NCBI RefSeq assembly: GCF_002729955.1
Contig: NZ_PBYA01000016.1
Coordinates: 32,000-95,999, forward strand
From: Salinisphaera sp.
GTDB lineage: Bacteria > Pseudomonadota > Gammaproteobacteria > Nevskiales > Salinisphaeraceae
Length of the DNA: 64,000 nt
Direction of reading: 5' to 3'
In this document: positions 50,656 through 60,037 of the stretch, piece after piece
How the letters are laid out: the number at the start of each line of letters is the position of its first letter
Position numbering within the stretch: the first letter of the stretch is position 1
The notes under the pieces: model-generated
Databases searched by the model: none
What the model saw: only the letters and a program-made list of their open reading frames with translations
Told to the model about the DNA's origin: nothing
Program-made: the position numbers and the translations under genes

Positions 50656-50661
50656 ATATAA
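50656..50661 (+). promoter_or_regulatory. Perfect -10 hexamer TATAAT in an intergenic region
   Basis: TATAAT on the plus strand with only a weak -35 (CATTTA at 50633-50638, 17-bp spacing). It lies in the 298-bp gap (50583-50880) between the divergent-free ends of the GGDEF-EAL gene and thyA, where no plus-strand coding sequence follows. The downstream 120 bp are GC-rich and could fold, so a small RNA is conceivable but unsupported. Confidence 0.3.
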
Positions 50662-50880
50662 TAGCCGTGCAGGCATCTGGCGCGCTCGGCACTGCGCCGC
50701 TGTCGTGAGCGGCTGAGAAAACCGGGGCCTGCTCGACAAGGCAGCGCCTTTCGGCTGAAAAACCGCCGTGTCGACCGACTATCAAAATGCGAATCTACAG
50801 TAAGCGCAAGTGCCTTGCAGGCCCGCTGTCGAAACCCGACCGCTAGGCCGGCGCCCACAGACGCCCCGCTTGGCCGTTGG

Positions 50881-51702
50881 CTAAACCGCAACCGGCGCGC
50901 TGATACGCGCGTGGCTCTCGTAGCCTTCGAGCCGAATATCGTCGAAGGTGAAGGCGAAAAGATCGTCCACATCGGGGTTGAGCCAGAGACGCGGGGCCGG
51001 GTACGGCGTGCGTGCAAGCTGCTCGTCGGCCTGCTCAAGATGATTCAGGTACAGATGGGCGTCGCCCAGGGTATGTACGAATTCGCCGACATGCAGCCCG
51101 CAAACCTGCGCGATCATGTGCGTGAGCAGGGCATAGGAGGCAATATTGAACGGCACGCCCAGAAAGATATCCGCACTGCGCTGATAAAGCTGGCAGGACA
51201 AACGGCCTTCGGCCACATAGAACTGGAACAACAGATGACAGGGCGGCAGTGCCATGTCGTCGACCTGGGCCGGATTCCAGGCCGTCACGATATGCCGGCG
51301 TGAATCCGGATTGTTCTTGATCGAATCCACGACCTTGGCCAGCTGATCCACCAAGCTGCCATCCGGCGCAGGCCAGCTGCGCCACTGATAGCCATAGACC
51401 GGCCCGAGATCGCCGTTTTCGTCGGCCCACTCGTCCCAGATGCGAACCCGATTATCCTTGAGATAGCCGATATTGGTATCGCCGGCGATGAACCACAGCA
51501 GCTCGTGGATGATCGCGCGCAGATAGAGCTTCTTGGTCGTGAGCACCGGAAACCCCTGCGCGAGATCGAAGCGCATCTGGCGCCCGAATACCGACAGCGT
51601 ACCGGTGCCGGTCCGATCGCCCTTGGGCGTGCCGTGCTCGCGCACCTCGCGCATGAGATCGAGATAAGGCTGCTCGAGTGCCACCCTTGCCGAGCTACTC
51701 AT
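50881..51702 (-). CDS. thyA: Thymidylate synthase
   Basis: 273 residues. [83 protein letters not shown] with the catalytic Cys, [27 protein letters not shown] and [10 protein letters not shown] are all intact. It methylates dUMP with methylene-tetrahydrofolate. ATG 51702 overlaps the lgt stop by 4 bp, giving the widespread lgt-thyA pair; the upstream open frame is an artefact of the lgt coding sequence. Confidence 0.97.
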   Translation of the reverse strand: MSSSARVALEQPYLDLMREVREHGTPKGDRTGTGTLSVFGRQMRFDLAQGFPVLTTKKLYLRAIIHELLWFIAGDTNIGYLKDNRVRIWDEWADENGDLGPVYGYQWRSWPAPDGSLVDQLAKVVDSIKNNPDSRRHIVTAWNPAQVDDMALPPCHLLFQFYVAEGRLSCQLYQRSADIFLGVPFNIASYALLTHMIAQVCGLHVGEFVHTLGDAHLYLNHLEQADEQLARTPYPAPRLWLNPDVDDLFAFTFDDIRLEGYESHARISAPVAV

Positions 51703-52490
51703 GACGTCGCCAGGTCGCGCCGATAGGCCAGCGCGAGCAAGAGAATGCCGCCCACGATCATCGGCGTGCACAGCACCTGACCCATGGTCATCCAGTCGAA
51801 GGCGACGAAACCGAGAAACGAATCCGGCTGGCGGAAGAATTCGGCAAAGAACCGCAGGCAGCCATAGCCGATCAGAAACAGGCCGGAAACCGCCATGCGC
51901 GGCCGTGGCTTGCGGGCGAACCACCACAGAATGGCGAACAGCAGCAGACCTTCCAGCCCGGCTTCATAAAGCTCCGAAGGATGACGCGGCGCCATGTCGA
52001 CATGCGGATAGATCATCGCCCAGGGCACGTCCGTCACCCGGCCGATCAGCTCACCGTTGATGAAGTTGGCGATACGCCCGAAGAACAGGCCGACCGGTAC
52101 GATGGGGGCGACGAAATCGGTGATATCGAAAAACGCGCGCTGCGTGCTGCGGGCGAACCAGCCGGCGGCGGCGAATACGCCGAGCATGCCGCCATGAAAG
52201 GACATGCCACCCTGCCAGATATAGAACAGCTGCAACGGGTTATCCAGCAGCAGCCCGGGCTGGTAGAACAGCATATAGCCCACGCGCCCGCCCACGACCA
52301 CGCCGAGCACTACGTAGAACAGCAGATCGCCGACCTCTTCACGTGCCCAGTGGATATGGGGCTGCTTCGTGCGCACGATGCCCAGCCCCCAGCCGATGAG
52401 GAAACTCAGCAGATACATCAGTCCGTACCAGTGCACGGCAAGCGGGCCGATGGCTACGGCGACGGGGTCGATATCGGGATGCACGAACAT
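51699..52490 (-). CDS. lgt: Phosphatidylglycerol-prolipoprotein diacylglyceryl transferase
   Basis: 263 residues with seven membrane spans. The Lgt signature [18 protein letters not shown] and [12 protein letters not shown] are present, as are [16 protein letters not shown] with its active-site-adjacent His and [11 protein letters not shown]. The enzyme transfers diacylglycerol to the lipobox cysteine of prolipoproteins in the inner membrane. It is co-transcribed with thyA. Confidence 0.96.
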   Translation of the reverse strand: MFVHPDIDPVAVAIGPLAVHWYGLMYLLSFLIGWGLGIVRTKQPHIHWAREEVGDLLFYVVLGVVVGGRVGYMLFYQPGLLLDNPLQLFYIWQGGMSFHGGMLGVFAAAGWFARSTQRAFFDITDFVAPIVPVGLFFGRIANFINGELIGRVTDVPWAMIYPHVDMAPRHPSELYEAGLEGLLLFAILWWFARKPRPRMAVSGLFLIGYGCLRFFAEFFRQPDSFLGFVAFDWMTMGQVLCTPMIVGGILLLALAYRRDLATS

Positions 52491-52798
52491 GGCGACGAAT
52501 TCTAGGTCGTGTTGACGTTTGTTGCGAGCACCGCATGGGCGGGTGCACGCCTGTAGATCGAGGCGGGCAGCGCACCGTGGGGTATGCCGCCCTCGGCCAG
52601 GCCCCGCGAGGGCCTTGGCGGTTCAGACTTGCTGACTGGACGCTATCTTATGGCAATTGTGCGTTGCAACGCTGTTACGTGATACCCAGGGGGCGTTGGC
52701 CACAAGCCCGCATCGGGTAGCGCCGCGCGATCCGAGTCCGTTGCTCGCCTCGCCCGACGCTTCGCAGCGGGCGACCGCCGGCCAAAACCGAGCTTCGG
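52491..52798. other. Gene-free stretch upstream of lgt
   Basis: 308 bp between the lgt start and the end of the GNAT gene. I see no frame with coding character, no terminator with a T-run and no recognisable RNA; it presumably contains the lgt promoter. Confidence 0.5.
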
Positions 52799-53338
52799 TC
52801 AACGCGTCCAGGCATACATGAACACATCGCGCGGCCCCGCTTTCCGATCGGCATGATTCGGCCGCGGCGACCAGCGCCGTAGACAGCCCTCATAGATCAT
52901 GCCCAGACCTTCAAGAATGCGCCTTGAAGCCGCATTCTCGGTATCGCAGGTCGCCCAGATTCGATAAAGGTCGTCGATGGATTGCGCCGCATCGAACACC
53001 GCGGTCGCGGCCTCGCGCCCAAAACCCTGACCCCAGACCGAACGAGCAAGCACATAGCCGATTTCGGCCCCGTGCTCGCTGAAGGAACAGGCCACCGTTC
53101 CGATACCGCCGTGCTCGGCATGCTCGATGAGCCAGCAGTAGTCTTCGCCGGACGACCAGCCCTCGGCCACGTCGTCGAGAAAGTCGCTGCTGTCGTCGAG
53201 ATCGACATGCCGGGCCCAGGTCATGAAGCGGGTGACCTCGGCGTCGCTGGCAAAGGCGAAGATCGCCTCAGCGTCGCCGCCGCCGGGCACGCGCAGAGTC
53301 AGACGCGGCGTGTTCAGACGCTGGGGCATGCTGATCAT
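52799..53338 (-). CDS. GNAT-family N-acetyltransferase (RimJ/RimL-like)
   Basis: 179 residues. LNTPRLTLRVPGGGDAEAIFAFASDAEVTRFMTW is the typical N-terminal strand and helix. AEIGYVLARSVWGQGFGREAATAVFDAA contains the acetyl-CoA pyrophosphate loop (Q/RxxGxG/A as QGFGRE). RIWATCDTENAASRRILEGLGMIYEG is the C-terminal RimL-type motif. It acetylates an unknown amine, perhaps a protein N-terminus. Confidence 0.88.
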   Translation of the reverse strand: MISMPQRLNTPRLTLRVPGGGDAEAIFAFASDAEVTRFMTWARHVDLDDSSDFLDDVAEGWSSGEDYCWLIEHAEHGGIGTVACSFSEHGAEIGYVLARSVWGQGFGREAATAVFDAAQSIDDLYRIWATCDTENAASRRILEGLGMIYEGCLRRWSPRPNHADRKAGPRDVFMYAWTR

Positions 53339-53358
53339 GACGGCCTCGCTGGCAGTAT

Positions 53359-54294
53359 TCAGCCCAGTTCCTGCTCGAACTCTTCCTTGTAGCGCGCCTT
53401 GAACTCATCCATGGTGAAGCGATGGTTCTGGGTGCCGGGGCGCTCGATCTTGATCGTGCCCATCAGCGAGGCCACGCGCCCGATCGTCGGCCAGTCCAGG
53501 CCCTGCTGAAGGCCCCAAATCAAGCCGGCACGAAATGCATCGCCACAGCCGGTCGGGTCGGCCAGCGCGGTGGGTGAACCGGCCGGAATCTTGAACTGTT
53601 CGCCGTCGGCGTAAATCACCGAGCCCTCGCCGCCCTTGGTGACGATCATGGCTTTGAGCTGCTCCGCCATGCTGGCCACCGACAGACCGGTGCGATCGCT
53701 CATCAGCTCCGCTTCGTAGTCGTTGACCGCCACATAGGCCGCCTGGCCGAGAAAGCGCTTGAGCTCTTCGCCGTTGAACATCGGCAGGCCCTGGCCCGGG
53801 TCGAAGATGAAATCGATGCCGGCTTCGGCGAACTGGGCCGCGTGCTGGACCATGCCGTCCTTGCCGTCGGGCGAGACGATGCCGAGCGTGATGCCGGCAT
53901 CGGTGGGCACCTGCTGTTCGTGGGCATGGTTCATCGCGCCCGGATGAAAGGCGGTGATCTGGTTATCGTCCAGGTCGGTAGTGATATAGGCCTGGGCGGT
54001 ATAGGCCTCGTCCACGCGCTTGATGTACTCGCGACTAATGTCGTGCTCGTCCATCCAGGCGGCATAGTCGTCGAAATCGCTGCCGACCGTGCCCATCGGC
54101 ATGCCTTCGCCACCGAGCAGTTTCAGCGAATAGGCGATATTGCCGGCACAGCCGCCGAACTCGCGCCGCATCTCCGGCACCAGGAACGACACGTTCAGCA
54201 TATGCACGCGATCCGGCAGGATCTCGTTCTTGAAGTGGCCGGTATAGACCATGATCGTGTCGTAGGCGAAAGATCCGCAGATCAGAGCTGACAT
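53359..54294 (-). CDS. PfkB-family carbohydrate/adenosine kinase
   Basis: 311 residues. The first family motif is seen in MRREFGGCAGNIAYSLKLLGGEGMPMGTVGSDF, and the second is SPTALADPTGCGDAFRAGLIWGLQQGLDW, with the catalytic Asp in GCGDAF. MSALICGSFAYDTIMVY at the start and PTDAGITLGIVSPDGKDGM in the centre match the bacterial adenosine-kinase/ribokinase-like subgroup. The exact nucleoside or sugar substrate is not determined. Confidence 0.85.
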   Translation of the reverse strand: MSALICGSFAYDTIMVYTGHFKNEILPDRVHMLNVSFLVPEMRREFGGCAGNIAYSLKLLGGEGMPMGTVGSDFDDYAAWMDEHDISREYIKRVDEAYTAQAYITTDLDDNQITAFHPGAMNHAHEQQVPTDAGITLGIVSPDGKDGMVQHAAQFAEAGIDFIFDPGQGLPMFNGEELKRFLGQAAYVAVNDYEAELMSDRTGLSVASMAEQLKAMIVTKGGEGSVIYADGEQFKIPAGSPTALADPTGCGDAFRAGLIWGLQQGLDWPTIGRVASLMGTIKIERPGTQNHRFTMDEFKARYKEEFEQELG

Positions 54295-54412
54295 AGCTTG
54301 TCCTTTGTTCGATGAGACTCGGTGCGCGCTGCAGGCACGTCACACGAAGGCCAGCCGCCCATGATGCCATAGCCAGCGCATGCAGCCGGCGAGTTCGACG
54401 GGCGCGCGTGGC

Positions 54413-55897
54413 TCAGGCGCCGGCCGCCGTGGCGGATTCGTGCTTGAGATCCAGATTCTTGGCGGCGGCGACTTCGTCCAGACGCCGCACCGGCAGCTTG
54501 ACCGGCGCCTCTTTCAGGGTCGCAGCATCGGTCCTGGCTTCTTCCCAGATCGAGACCATGGCGTCGACGAAGGCATCCAGCGTTTCCTTGGATTCGCTTT
54601 CGGTCGGCTCGATGAGAAAGCATTCGGGAACGAGCAACGGAAAATAGATCGTCGGCGCATGAAAGCCGTAGTCGAGCAGGCGCTTGGCGACGTCGGTCGC
54701 ACTGACATCCAGCTGCTGCTTCTGACGCTTGAGGGTGACGATGAATTCGTGGCTCGCCCGCCGCTCGGGGAACGCCAGATCGAAGCCGGCCTCGCGCAGG
54801 CGCGTCATCAGATAGTTCGAGTTCAGGGTGGCGAATTCCGCCACCCGGGTCATGCCGTCACGACCGAGCAAGCGGGCATAGACATAGGCCCGCAACAGCA
54901 CACCGGCATTGCCCATGAACGCCGACAAGCGCCCGATGGTGTTCGGAATATCCTTCTCGGTGAGCCAGCGATAGGTCGCCTCATCGCCCTCGCCGTCGCG
55001 CCCGACCACCGGAATGGGCATGAAGTCGCGCAGGCGTTTGCCCACGCCGACCGCACCCGAGCCCGGGCCACCGCCGCCGTGCGGCGTGGAGAAGGTCTTG
55101 TGCAGGTTCATGTGGATGACGTCGAAGCCCATGTCACCCGGCCGTACCTTGCCCAGAATGGCGTTGAGGTTGGCGCCGTCGTAGTAGAGCAGCCCGCCCG
55201 CACCGTGCACGATCTCGGCGATTTCCAGGATGTCCTGTTCGAACACGCCCAGCGTCGACGGGTTGGTGAGCATGATGCCCGCGGTGCGCTCGGACACGGC
55301 ATCGCGCAGCGCGGCGATATCCACGTCGCCGTCGGCATCGGTCGGGATTTCGACCACCTTGCAGCCACACATCACGGCAGTGGCCGGATTGGTGCCATGG
55401 GCGGCGTCGGGCACGAGAATTTCATCGCGTGCGCTATCGCCGCGGGCGTCGTGATAGGCCTTGATCATGGCCACGCCGGTAAATTCGCCCTGGGCCCCGG
55501 CCATCGGCGTGAGCGATACGGCTTCCATACCGGTCACGGTGGTGAGCATTTCCTGGAGCTCGTACAGACAGGCCATCATGCCCTGGCCATGGCTGGCCGG
55601 TGCCAGCGGATGCCGATTGAGAAACCCCGGCAGCGAGGCCAGCGTGTTACAGGCCCGCGGGTTGTGCTTCATCGTGCACGAGCCGAGCGGATAGAAGTGG
55701 GTATCGATAGAAAAATTCAGCTGCGACAGCCGCGTGTAGTGGCGTACCACGTCCATTTCCGAAGCTTCGGGCAACCCCACGGGCGACTCGCGCCGCAATG
55801 CGGCCGGGATATCGTCGATGGCCGGCGCCTCGGCCGGCGCCTGTGCCAGCGCCCGACGACCCGGGCGGCTGTGTTCGAAGATGAGCTTTTCGGTCAT
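54413..55897 (-). CDS. gcvPB: Glycine dehydrogenase (decarboxylating), subunit 2
   Basis: 494 residues, the C-terminal half of the split P-protein. The PLP lysine lies in [26 protein letters not shown], with [25 protein letters not shown] upstream and [22 protein letters not shown] further upstream. With GcvPA it decarboxylates glycine and passes the aminomethyl group to lipoyl-GcvH. It should directly follow gcvPA, but here tpx and a palindromic element (55946-56094) separate them. All lie on the same strand, so one transcript is still possible. Confidence 0.96.
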   Translation of the reverse strand: MTEKLIFEHSRPGRRALAQAPAEAPAIDDIPAALRRESPVGLPEASEMDVVRHYTRLSQLNFSIDTHFYPLGSCTMKHNPRACNTLASLPGFLNRHPLAPASHGQGMMACLYELQEMLTTVTGMEAVSLTPMAGAQGEFTGVAMIKAYHDARGDSARDEILVPDAAHGTNPATAVMCGCKVVEIPTDADGDVDIAALRDAVSERTAGIMLTNPSTLGVFEQDILEIAEIVHGAGGLLYYDGANLNAILGKVRPGDMGFDVIHMNLHKTFSTPHGGGGPGSGAVGVGKRLRDFMPIPVVGRDGEGDEATYRWLTEKDIPNTIGRLSAFMGNAGVLLRAYVYARLLGRDGMTRVAEFATLNSNYLMTRLREAGFDLAFPERRASHEFIVTLKRQKQQLDVSATDVAKRLLDYGFHAPTIYFPLLVPECFLIEPTESESKETLDAFVDAMVSIWEEARTDAATLKEAPVKLPVRRLDEVAAAKNLDLKHESATAAGA

Positions 55898-55945
55898 GAC
55901 GTGGTTACTATTCGGTATTGGGGTTCTTCACGACAAAGGCTAGTT

Positions 55946-56094
55946 GTCCGCAAATAAACGCAAAAGGCCGCAAACAAGACAAAGACATATCAATTCGATA
56001 ACGCCTGCGGGAGCAATCGAAACCCAGCCGTTCGTTACCCACGTCCTCGTTCTATTCGTTTTTTATTTGCGCTTGTTCGCGTTCATTTGCGGAC
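55946..56094. repeat. Palindromic repeat element, copy 2
   Basis: The left end GTCCGCAAATAAACGC (55946-55961) matches the right end (56079-56094) with one difference. The termini are the same as those of the element at 4836-5029, while the inner sequences differ and this copy is shorter (149 bp). It lies between the tpx stop and the gcvPB start. Confidence 0.8.
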
Positions 56095-56113
56095 AATGTC
56101 TTTCCGCGACGAT

Positions 56114-56620
56114 TCAGACCTTGAGTGCCGCCAACGCGTCTTCGTAGTTCGGCTCCTGGCCAATCTCGGGCACCAGTTCGCTGTGCAGCACCGTGCCCTG
56201 TTCGTCGGCCACGATCACCGCACGCGCACACAATCCAGCCATGGGCCCGTTGGCGATGAGCACGCCATAGTCCTGGCCGAAACGCTTGTCGCGCATCATC
56301 GACAGGGTCGTGCCGTTTTCCAGCCCTTCGGCCGTGCAAAAACGCGAATGCGCGAACGGCAGGTCCGCCGAAATCTGCAGCAGCGCGATATTGTCGAGCG
56401 CATCGACTTCGGCATTGAAGCGCTTGACCGAGAGCGCACAGGTCGGCGTATCCATGCTCGGAAAGATATTGAATATCTTGCGCTTGCCTGCGAAGTCCGC
56501 AAGCGCTACGTCGCGCAGGTTGGCGCCGGTCAGCTTGAAGTCGGGCAGCCTATCGCCGGGGGATGGCAGCTGGCCTTCGACCTCGGTGGCATTACCTTTG
56601 AGCGTAATCTGCTGGGTCAT
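56114..56620 (-). CDS. tpx: Thiol peroxidase
   Basis: 168 residues of the atypical 2-Cys peroxiredoxin family. The peroxidatic cysteine lies in FPSMDTPTCALSVKRFN and the resolving cysteine in DLPFAHSRFCTAEGLEN, both as in E. coli Tpx. FGQDYGVLI and GLCARAVIVADEQGTVLHSELVPEI are the family C-terminal segments. It reduces lipid and other hydroperoxides in the periplasm or cytoplasm through thioredoxin; no signal peptide is seen here. Its position between gcvPA and gcvPB is unusual. Confidence 0.96.
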   Translation of the reverse strand: MTQQITLKGNATEVEGQLPSPGDRLPDFKLTGANLRDVALADFAGKRKIFNIFPSMDTPTCALSVKRFNAEVDALDNIALLQISADLPFAHSRFCTAEGLENGTTLSMMRDKRFGQDYGVLIANGPMAGLCARAVIVADEQGTVLHSELVPEIGQEPNYEDALAALKV

Positions 56621-56668
56621 CGTCTGTCCTTGGATACAACGTATGAAATGAGTTGCCGGGCGCGGCGC

Positions 56669-58048
56669 TCAAGCCGCGTCGGCCTGGGCGGCAATCACGT
56701 CGCGCAGGGCGTCGGCATAGGTATCGAGATCGGCCTCGGTCTTGGTTTCGGTGGCACAGACGAGCACCGTGTTATCGAGCCCGTCATAGAATTCGGCCAG
56801 GGACAGCCCGCCGAAGACGCCGTGTTCTGCCAGCGCGGCGAGCGCCCGTTCGGCATCGACGGGCAGCCGCAGCACCGTTTCATGAAAGGCCGGGCCGTCG
56901 AAAACCGTCTCGACGCCGTCAATGGCGGTGAGTCTGGCCACCAGCGCGCGGGTATTGGCGATACAGGTCGCGGCCGTATTCTCCAGCCCCGTCGCGCCGA
57001 GCAGGCTCATGTGAATAGTGGCCGCGGTCACCAGCAGGCCCTGATTGGTACAGATATTCGAAGTCGCCTTGGAACGCCGGATATGCTGCTCGCGCGGCTG
57101 CAGCGTCAGTACATAGCCGGTACGACCATCCACGTCCTGTGTTCGACCCACCACACGGCCGGGCATCTGGCGGACGTGCTTCTTGCGACAGCACAGAATG
57201 CCGAAATACGGCCCGCCCGAGGCCAGCGGCGCGCCCAGCGGCTGGCCTTCACCGACGACGATATCGGCGCCCTCGCCAGCGCCCCAACGGCCCGGCTCAT
57301 TGAGTACGGCGAGCGACAACGGATTGACCACGCCGATGGCCAGCGCGCCGTTATCCTGGGCCCAGTCGGTGAGTCGGTCCACGTCTTCGAGCACGCCGAA
57401 GAAGTTGGGCTGCGGGATCACCAGCGCGGTCACGTCCTCGCCGGCCCAGCGCTCAAGCGCTGCCTCGTCGATACGCCCGGTGGCGTGGTCGTAGCCGATC
57501 GTCTCGAAGGTGATGCCCTGGTTCGCACAGATGTTGTGCGCGACCTGGCGATAGAACGGATGCACGCTCACCGGCATGAGAATACGCGCCGATTTGGACC
57601 GGCGATTGGCGCGTACCGCCATGAGCACGGCTTCAGCCAGCGCCGAGGCGCCGTCATAGAGCGAAGCGTTGGCCACGTCCATGCCGGTCAGGCCCGTCAT
57701 CATGGTCTGATATTCGTAGACCACCTGCAGCGTGCCCTGACTGGCTTCCGGCTGATACGGCGTATAGGCGCTGTAGAACTCACCCCGGGTGGTCAGCTCC
57801 CAGACCGCCGCAGGAATATGATGTTCGTAGGCGCCCGCGCCGATAAAACACAGCCCACCGGCATCCCGGGCCGCGCGTTCGCCCATGAGCCGGGTGACGG
57901 CCTGTTCGCTGGCCCGTTCCGGTATCGAGTCCAGGCGCACATCGCGCAGGCTGGGGTCGATCTCGTCGAACAGGTCGTCGATGGCATCGACGCCGATCGT
58001 GGCCAGCATCGAGCGGATATCGTCTTCGGTATGCGGAATGAAGGGCAT
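56669..58048 (-). CDS. gcvPA: Glycine dehydrogenase (decarboxylating), subunit 1
   Basis: 459 residues from ATG 58048 ([19 protein letters not shown]). [47 protein letters not shown] is the diagnostic region, followed by [22 protein letters not shown] and [24 protein letters not shown]. It is the N-terminal half of the split P-protein and forms a complex with GcvPB. The upstream open frame is not conserved. tpx follows 48 bp downstream. Confidence 0.96.
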   Translation of the reverse strand: MPFIPHTEDDIRSMLATIGVDAIDDLFDEIDPSLRDVRLDSIPERASEQAVTRLMGERAARDAGGLCFIGAGAYEHHIPAAVWELTTRGEFYSAYTPYQPEASQGTLQVVYEYQTMMTGLTGMDVANASLYDGASALAEAVLMAVRANRRSKSARILMPVSVHPFYRQVAHNICANQGITFETIGYDHATGRIDEAALERWAGEDVTALVIPQPNFFGVLEDVDRLTDWAQDNGALAIGVVNPLSLAVLNEPGRWGAGEGADIVVGEGQPLGAPLASGGPYFGILCCRKKHVRQMPGRVVGRTQDVDGRTGYVLTLQPREQHIRRSKATSNICTNQGLLVTAATIHMSLLGATGLENTAATCIANTRALVARLTAIDGVETVFDGPAFHETVLRLPVDAERALAALAEHGVFGGLSLAEFYDGLDNTVLVCATETKTEADLDTYADALRDVIAAQADAA

Positions 58049-58121
58049 GAATCCTCGCAGAACTTGAGTACGACCGAGAGCGCGCGGGCGGCCGGGCCCA
58101 TCCGACGCCCGCGCTCGCGGG

Positions 58122-58517
58122 CTAGTCTTCCTCTTCTTCGACGATGCCCTCGTAGGCATCGGCATCCAGCAGTTTTTCGACGCTGTCCGGGTCGGATACG
58201 TTCATCTTGAACAGCCAGCCTTCGCCGAATGGATCTTCGTTGACCAGCTCCGGCGAATCCTCGAGCTGTTCGTTGATTTCGGCGATTTCGCCGTCGAGCG
58301 GCGCATAGATATCCGAGGCTGCCTTCACCGACTCGACCACGGCCACCGCGTCACCGGCACCGACCTTGGTGCCGGCTTCGGGCAGTTCGACGAACACCAG
58401 GTCCCCCAGCGACGATTGGGCATAGTCGGTAATACCGACCGTGCAGGTGCCGTCGCCGTCATAGTCGATCCATTCGTGGGTCTTGGTATAGGACAGATCC
58501 TTGGGTACTTCGCTCAT
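58122..58517 (-). CDS. gcvH: Glycine cleavage system H protein
   Basis: 131 residues. The lipoylated lysine lies in [22 protein letters not shown], preceded by [34 protein letters not shown] and followed by [10 protein letters not shown]. The C-terminus ends in a run of acidic residues (VEEEED). It shuttles the aminomethyl group between P, T and L proteins. The gene lies between gcvT and gcvPA. Confidence 0.97.
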   Translation of the reverse strand: MSEVPKDLSYTKTHEWIDYDGDGTCTVGITDYAQSSLGDLVFVELPEAGTKVGAGDAVAVVESVKAASDIYAPLDGEIAEINEQLEDSPELVNEDPFGEGWLFKMNVSDPDSVEKLLDADAYEGIVEEEED

Positions 58518-58590
58518 GGGGCTCCCCTTGCAGCAGGTTGGCGCGGTGTGCGCGATGGTTCGGTGGATTAAAGGCTACTGAGAAAAACGC

Positions 58591-59700
58591 TCAGTCGTCG
58601 ATACGGCTCTTGCCGTTACGCACGAAGGGATAGCGCACGATGCGCGCGGGCTGCCACTTGCCGCGCAGGCAGACTTCGACGCTGTCTTCCCAGTCGACGG
58701 GCACCCGCGCGAGCGCGATCGAGCGCGACAGCGTCGGCGCATAGCTGCCGCTGGTGATTTCGCCTTCGGCGTGTTCTTCCTCGACATCGCTGTCGGCGGC
58801 GCGTACCGCGGTTTCATGCCGCATCACCCCGCGTCCTTCCAGTACCAGCCCGACCAGCTTCTGGCCCACGCCCTCGGCGCGCAGGTGCTCGAGCGCCGCG
58901 CGGCCGACAAAATCCCGTTCTTCGGGCTTGAACGCCACGGTCCAGGCCAGGCCCGACTCCAGCGGGGTGCGCTCTTCGTCCATGTCCTGACCGTAGAGAT
59001 TCAGCCCGGCTTCCAGGCGCAGCGTGTCGCGCGCACCCAGGCCGATGGGCGCCACACCCTTGTCGCGCAGGCTTTTCCAGGCGGTCACGGCCTCCTCGGC
59101 CGGCAGCACGAGCTCGAAACCGTCTTCGCCGGTATAGCCGGTGCGGCCGACCGAGCGATCGTTTTCCACCGCCACCTGAAAGGGTTTGAGCTGGAGCGCG
59201 GCCTGCCGGAACGCCTCGTCGAGCAGCTCGGCGGCCATATCGCGCCCGCGCGGCCCCTGGACGGCGATAATGGCCATGTCCTGACGGTGGTCGATTGCGA
59301 CGTCGTAATCGCGGGCCTGACTTTTGATCCAGGCCAGATCCTTTTCCGTGGTCGCGGCATTCACCACGATGCGATACAGATCGCTGCTCAGGTGATAGAC
59401 GATGAGGTCGTCGATCACCCCGCCCCGGGTATTGAGCATGCAGGTATAGAGCGCGCGCCCGGCGTCGTCGATCTTGGCCACGTCGTTGGCCAGCAGCCAG
59501 CGCAGGAACTCGCGTGCCGCGGCACCGCTGATATCCACGACCGCCATATGCGAAACGTCGAACATGCCCACGCTTTCGCGTACGGCCTTGTGTTCAGCGA
59601 TCTGGGAGCCGTAGTCGATCGGCATCTCCCAGCCGGCGAAATCCACGAGCTTGGCGCCGTCCGCGACATGCGCCTCATAGAGCGGGGTTCGTTTGGCCAT
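58591..59700 (-). CDS. gcvT: Aminomethyltransferase (glycine cleavage T protein)
   Basis: 369 residues. VDFAGWEMPIDYGSQIAEHKAVRESVGMFDVSHM is the N-terminal folate domain signature. GRTGYTGEDGFELVLP and GLGARDTLRLEAGLNLYGQDMDEERTPLESGL are the central motifs, and GEITSGSYAPTLSRSIALARV gives the C-terminal barrel. It releases ammonia and transfers the methylene to tetrahydrofolate. It is the first gene after a tandem glycine riboswitch. Confidence 0.97.
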   Translation of the reverse strand: MAKRTPLYEAHVADGAKLVDFAGWEMPIDYGSQIAEHKAVRESVGMFDVSHMAVVDISGAAAREFLRWLLANDVAKIDDAGRALYTCMLNTRGGVIDDLIVYHLSSDLYRIVVNAATTEKDLAWIKSQARDYDVAIDHRQDMAIIAVQGPRGRDMAAELLDEAFRQAALQLKPFQVAVENDRSVGRTGYTGEDGFELVLPAEEAVTAWKSLRDKGVAPIGLGARDTLRLEAGLNLYGQDMDEERTPLESGLAWTVAFKPEERDFVGRAALEHLRAEGVGQKLVGLVLEGRGVMRHETAVRAADSDVEEEHAEGEITSGSYAPTLSRSIALARVPVDWEDSVEVCLRGKWQPARIVRYPFVRNGKSRIDD

Positions 59701-59761
59701 GACAATCTCTTTGCAGATGAATCAACAGGACACGGGCCGGCCCGGGCTTTCGCCTGCCGCC

Positions 59762-59943
59762 CCTCTGTCCTGGCACCTGAGAGATTCGCCCCTTCGGTGA
59801 GCCGTGTTTAAACGGCTGCTCTCCAGAGTCGATCAAGCCGGCGCGTCATGACGCCGGCGCGCGCGTGGTTCGGGTACCTGAGCGTTTCCGGGCGGAAATT
59901 TGCGCCTTCGGTGACGGGCGACAGCCCGTTCTCTCCCACGCGG
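59762..59943 (-). ncRNA. Tandem glycine riboswitch
   Basis: Read on the minus strand, two glycine-aptamer cores occur in series. The first is GGGAGAGAACGGGC, then CACCGAAGGCGCAA, then CGCTCAGGTAC (about 59943-59870). The second is CTGGAGAGCAGCCG, then CACCGAAGGGGCGAA, then CTCTCAGGTGCCAGGACAGAGG (about 59829-59762). The CACCGAAGG loop and CTCAGGT strand are family hallmarks. It lies 61 bp before gcvT and should turn the operon on when glycine binds. Confidence 0.95.
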
Positions 59944-59960
59944 TTATTGACCGTGCCTCG

Positions 59961-59989
59961 ACTATACCGGCGCGATCGACACAGGCCAA
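59961..59989 (-). promoter_or_regulatory. Promoter for the gcv operon
   Basis: On the minus strand TTGGCC (59984-59989) and TATAGT (59961-59966) are spaced by 17 bp. Transcription would start near 59953, just before the first riboswitch aptamer. Confidence 0.6.
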
Positions 59990-60037
59990 GCGTCGGCCTG
60001 AACGCCGCTTTTCGCTGCAAAATACAGACGTTTGCGC

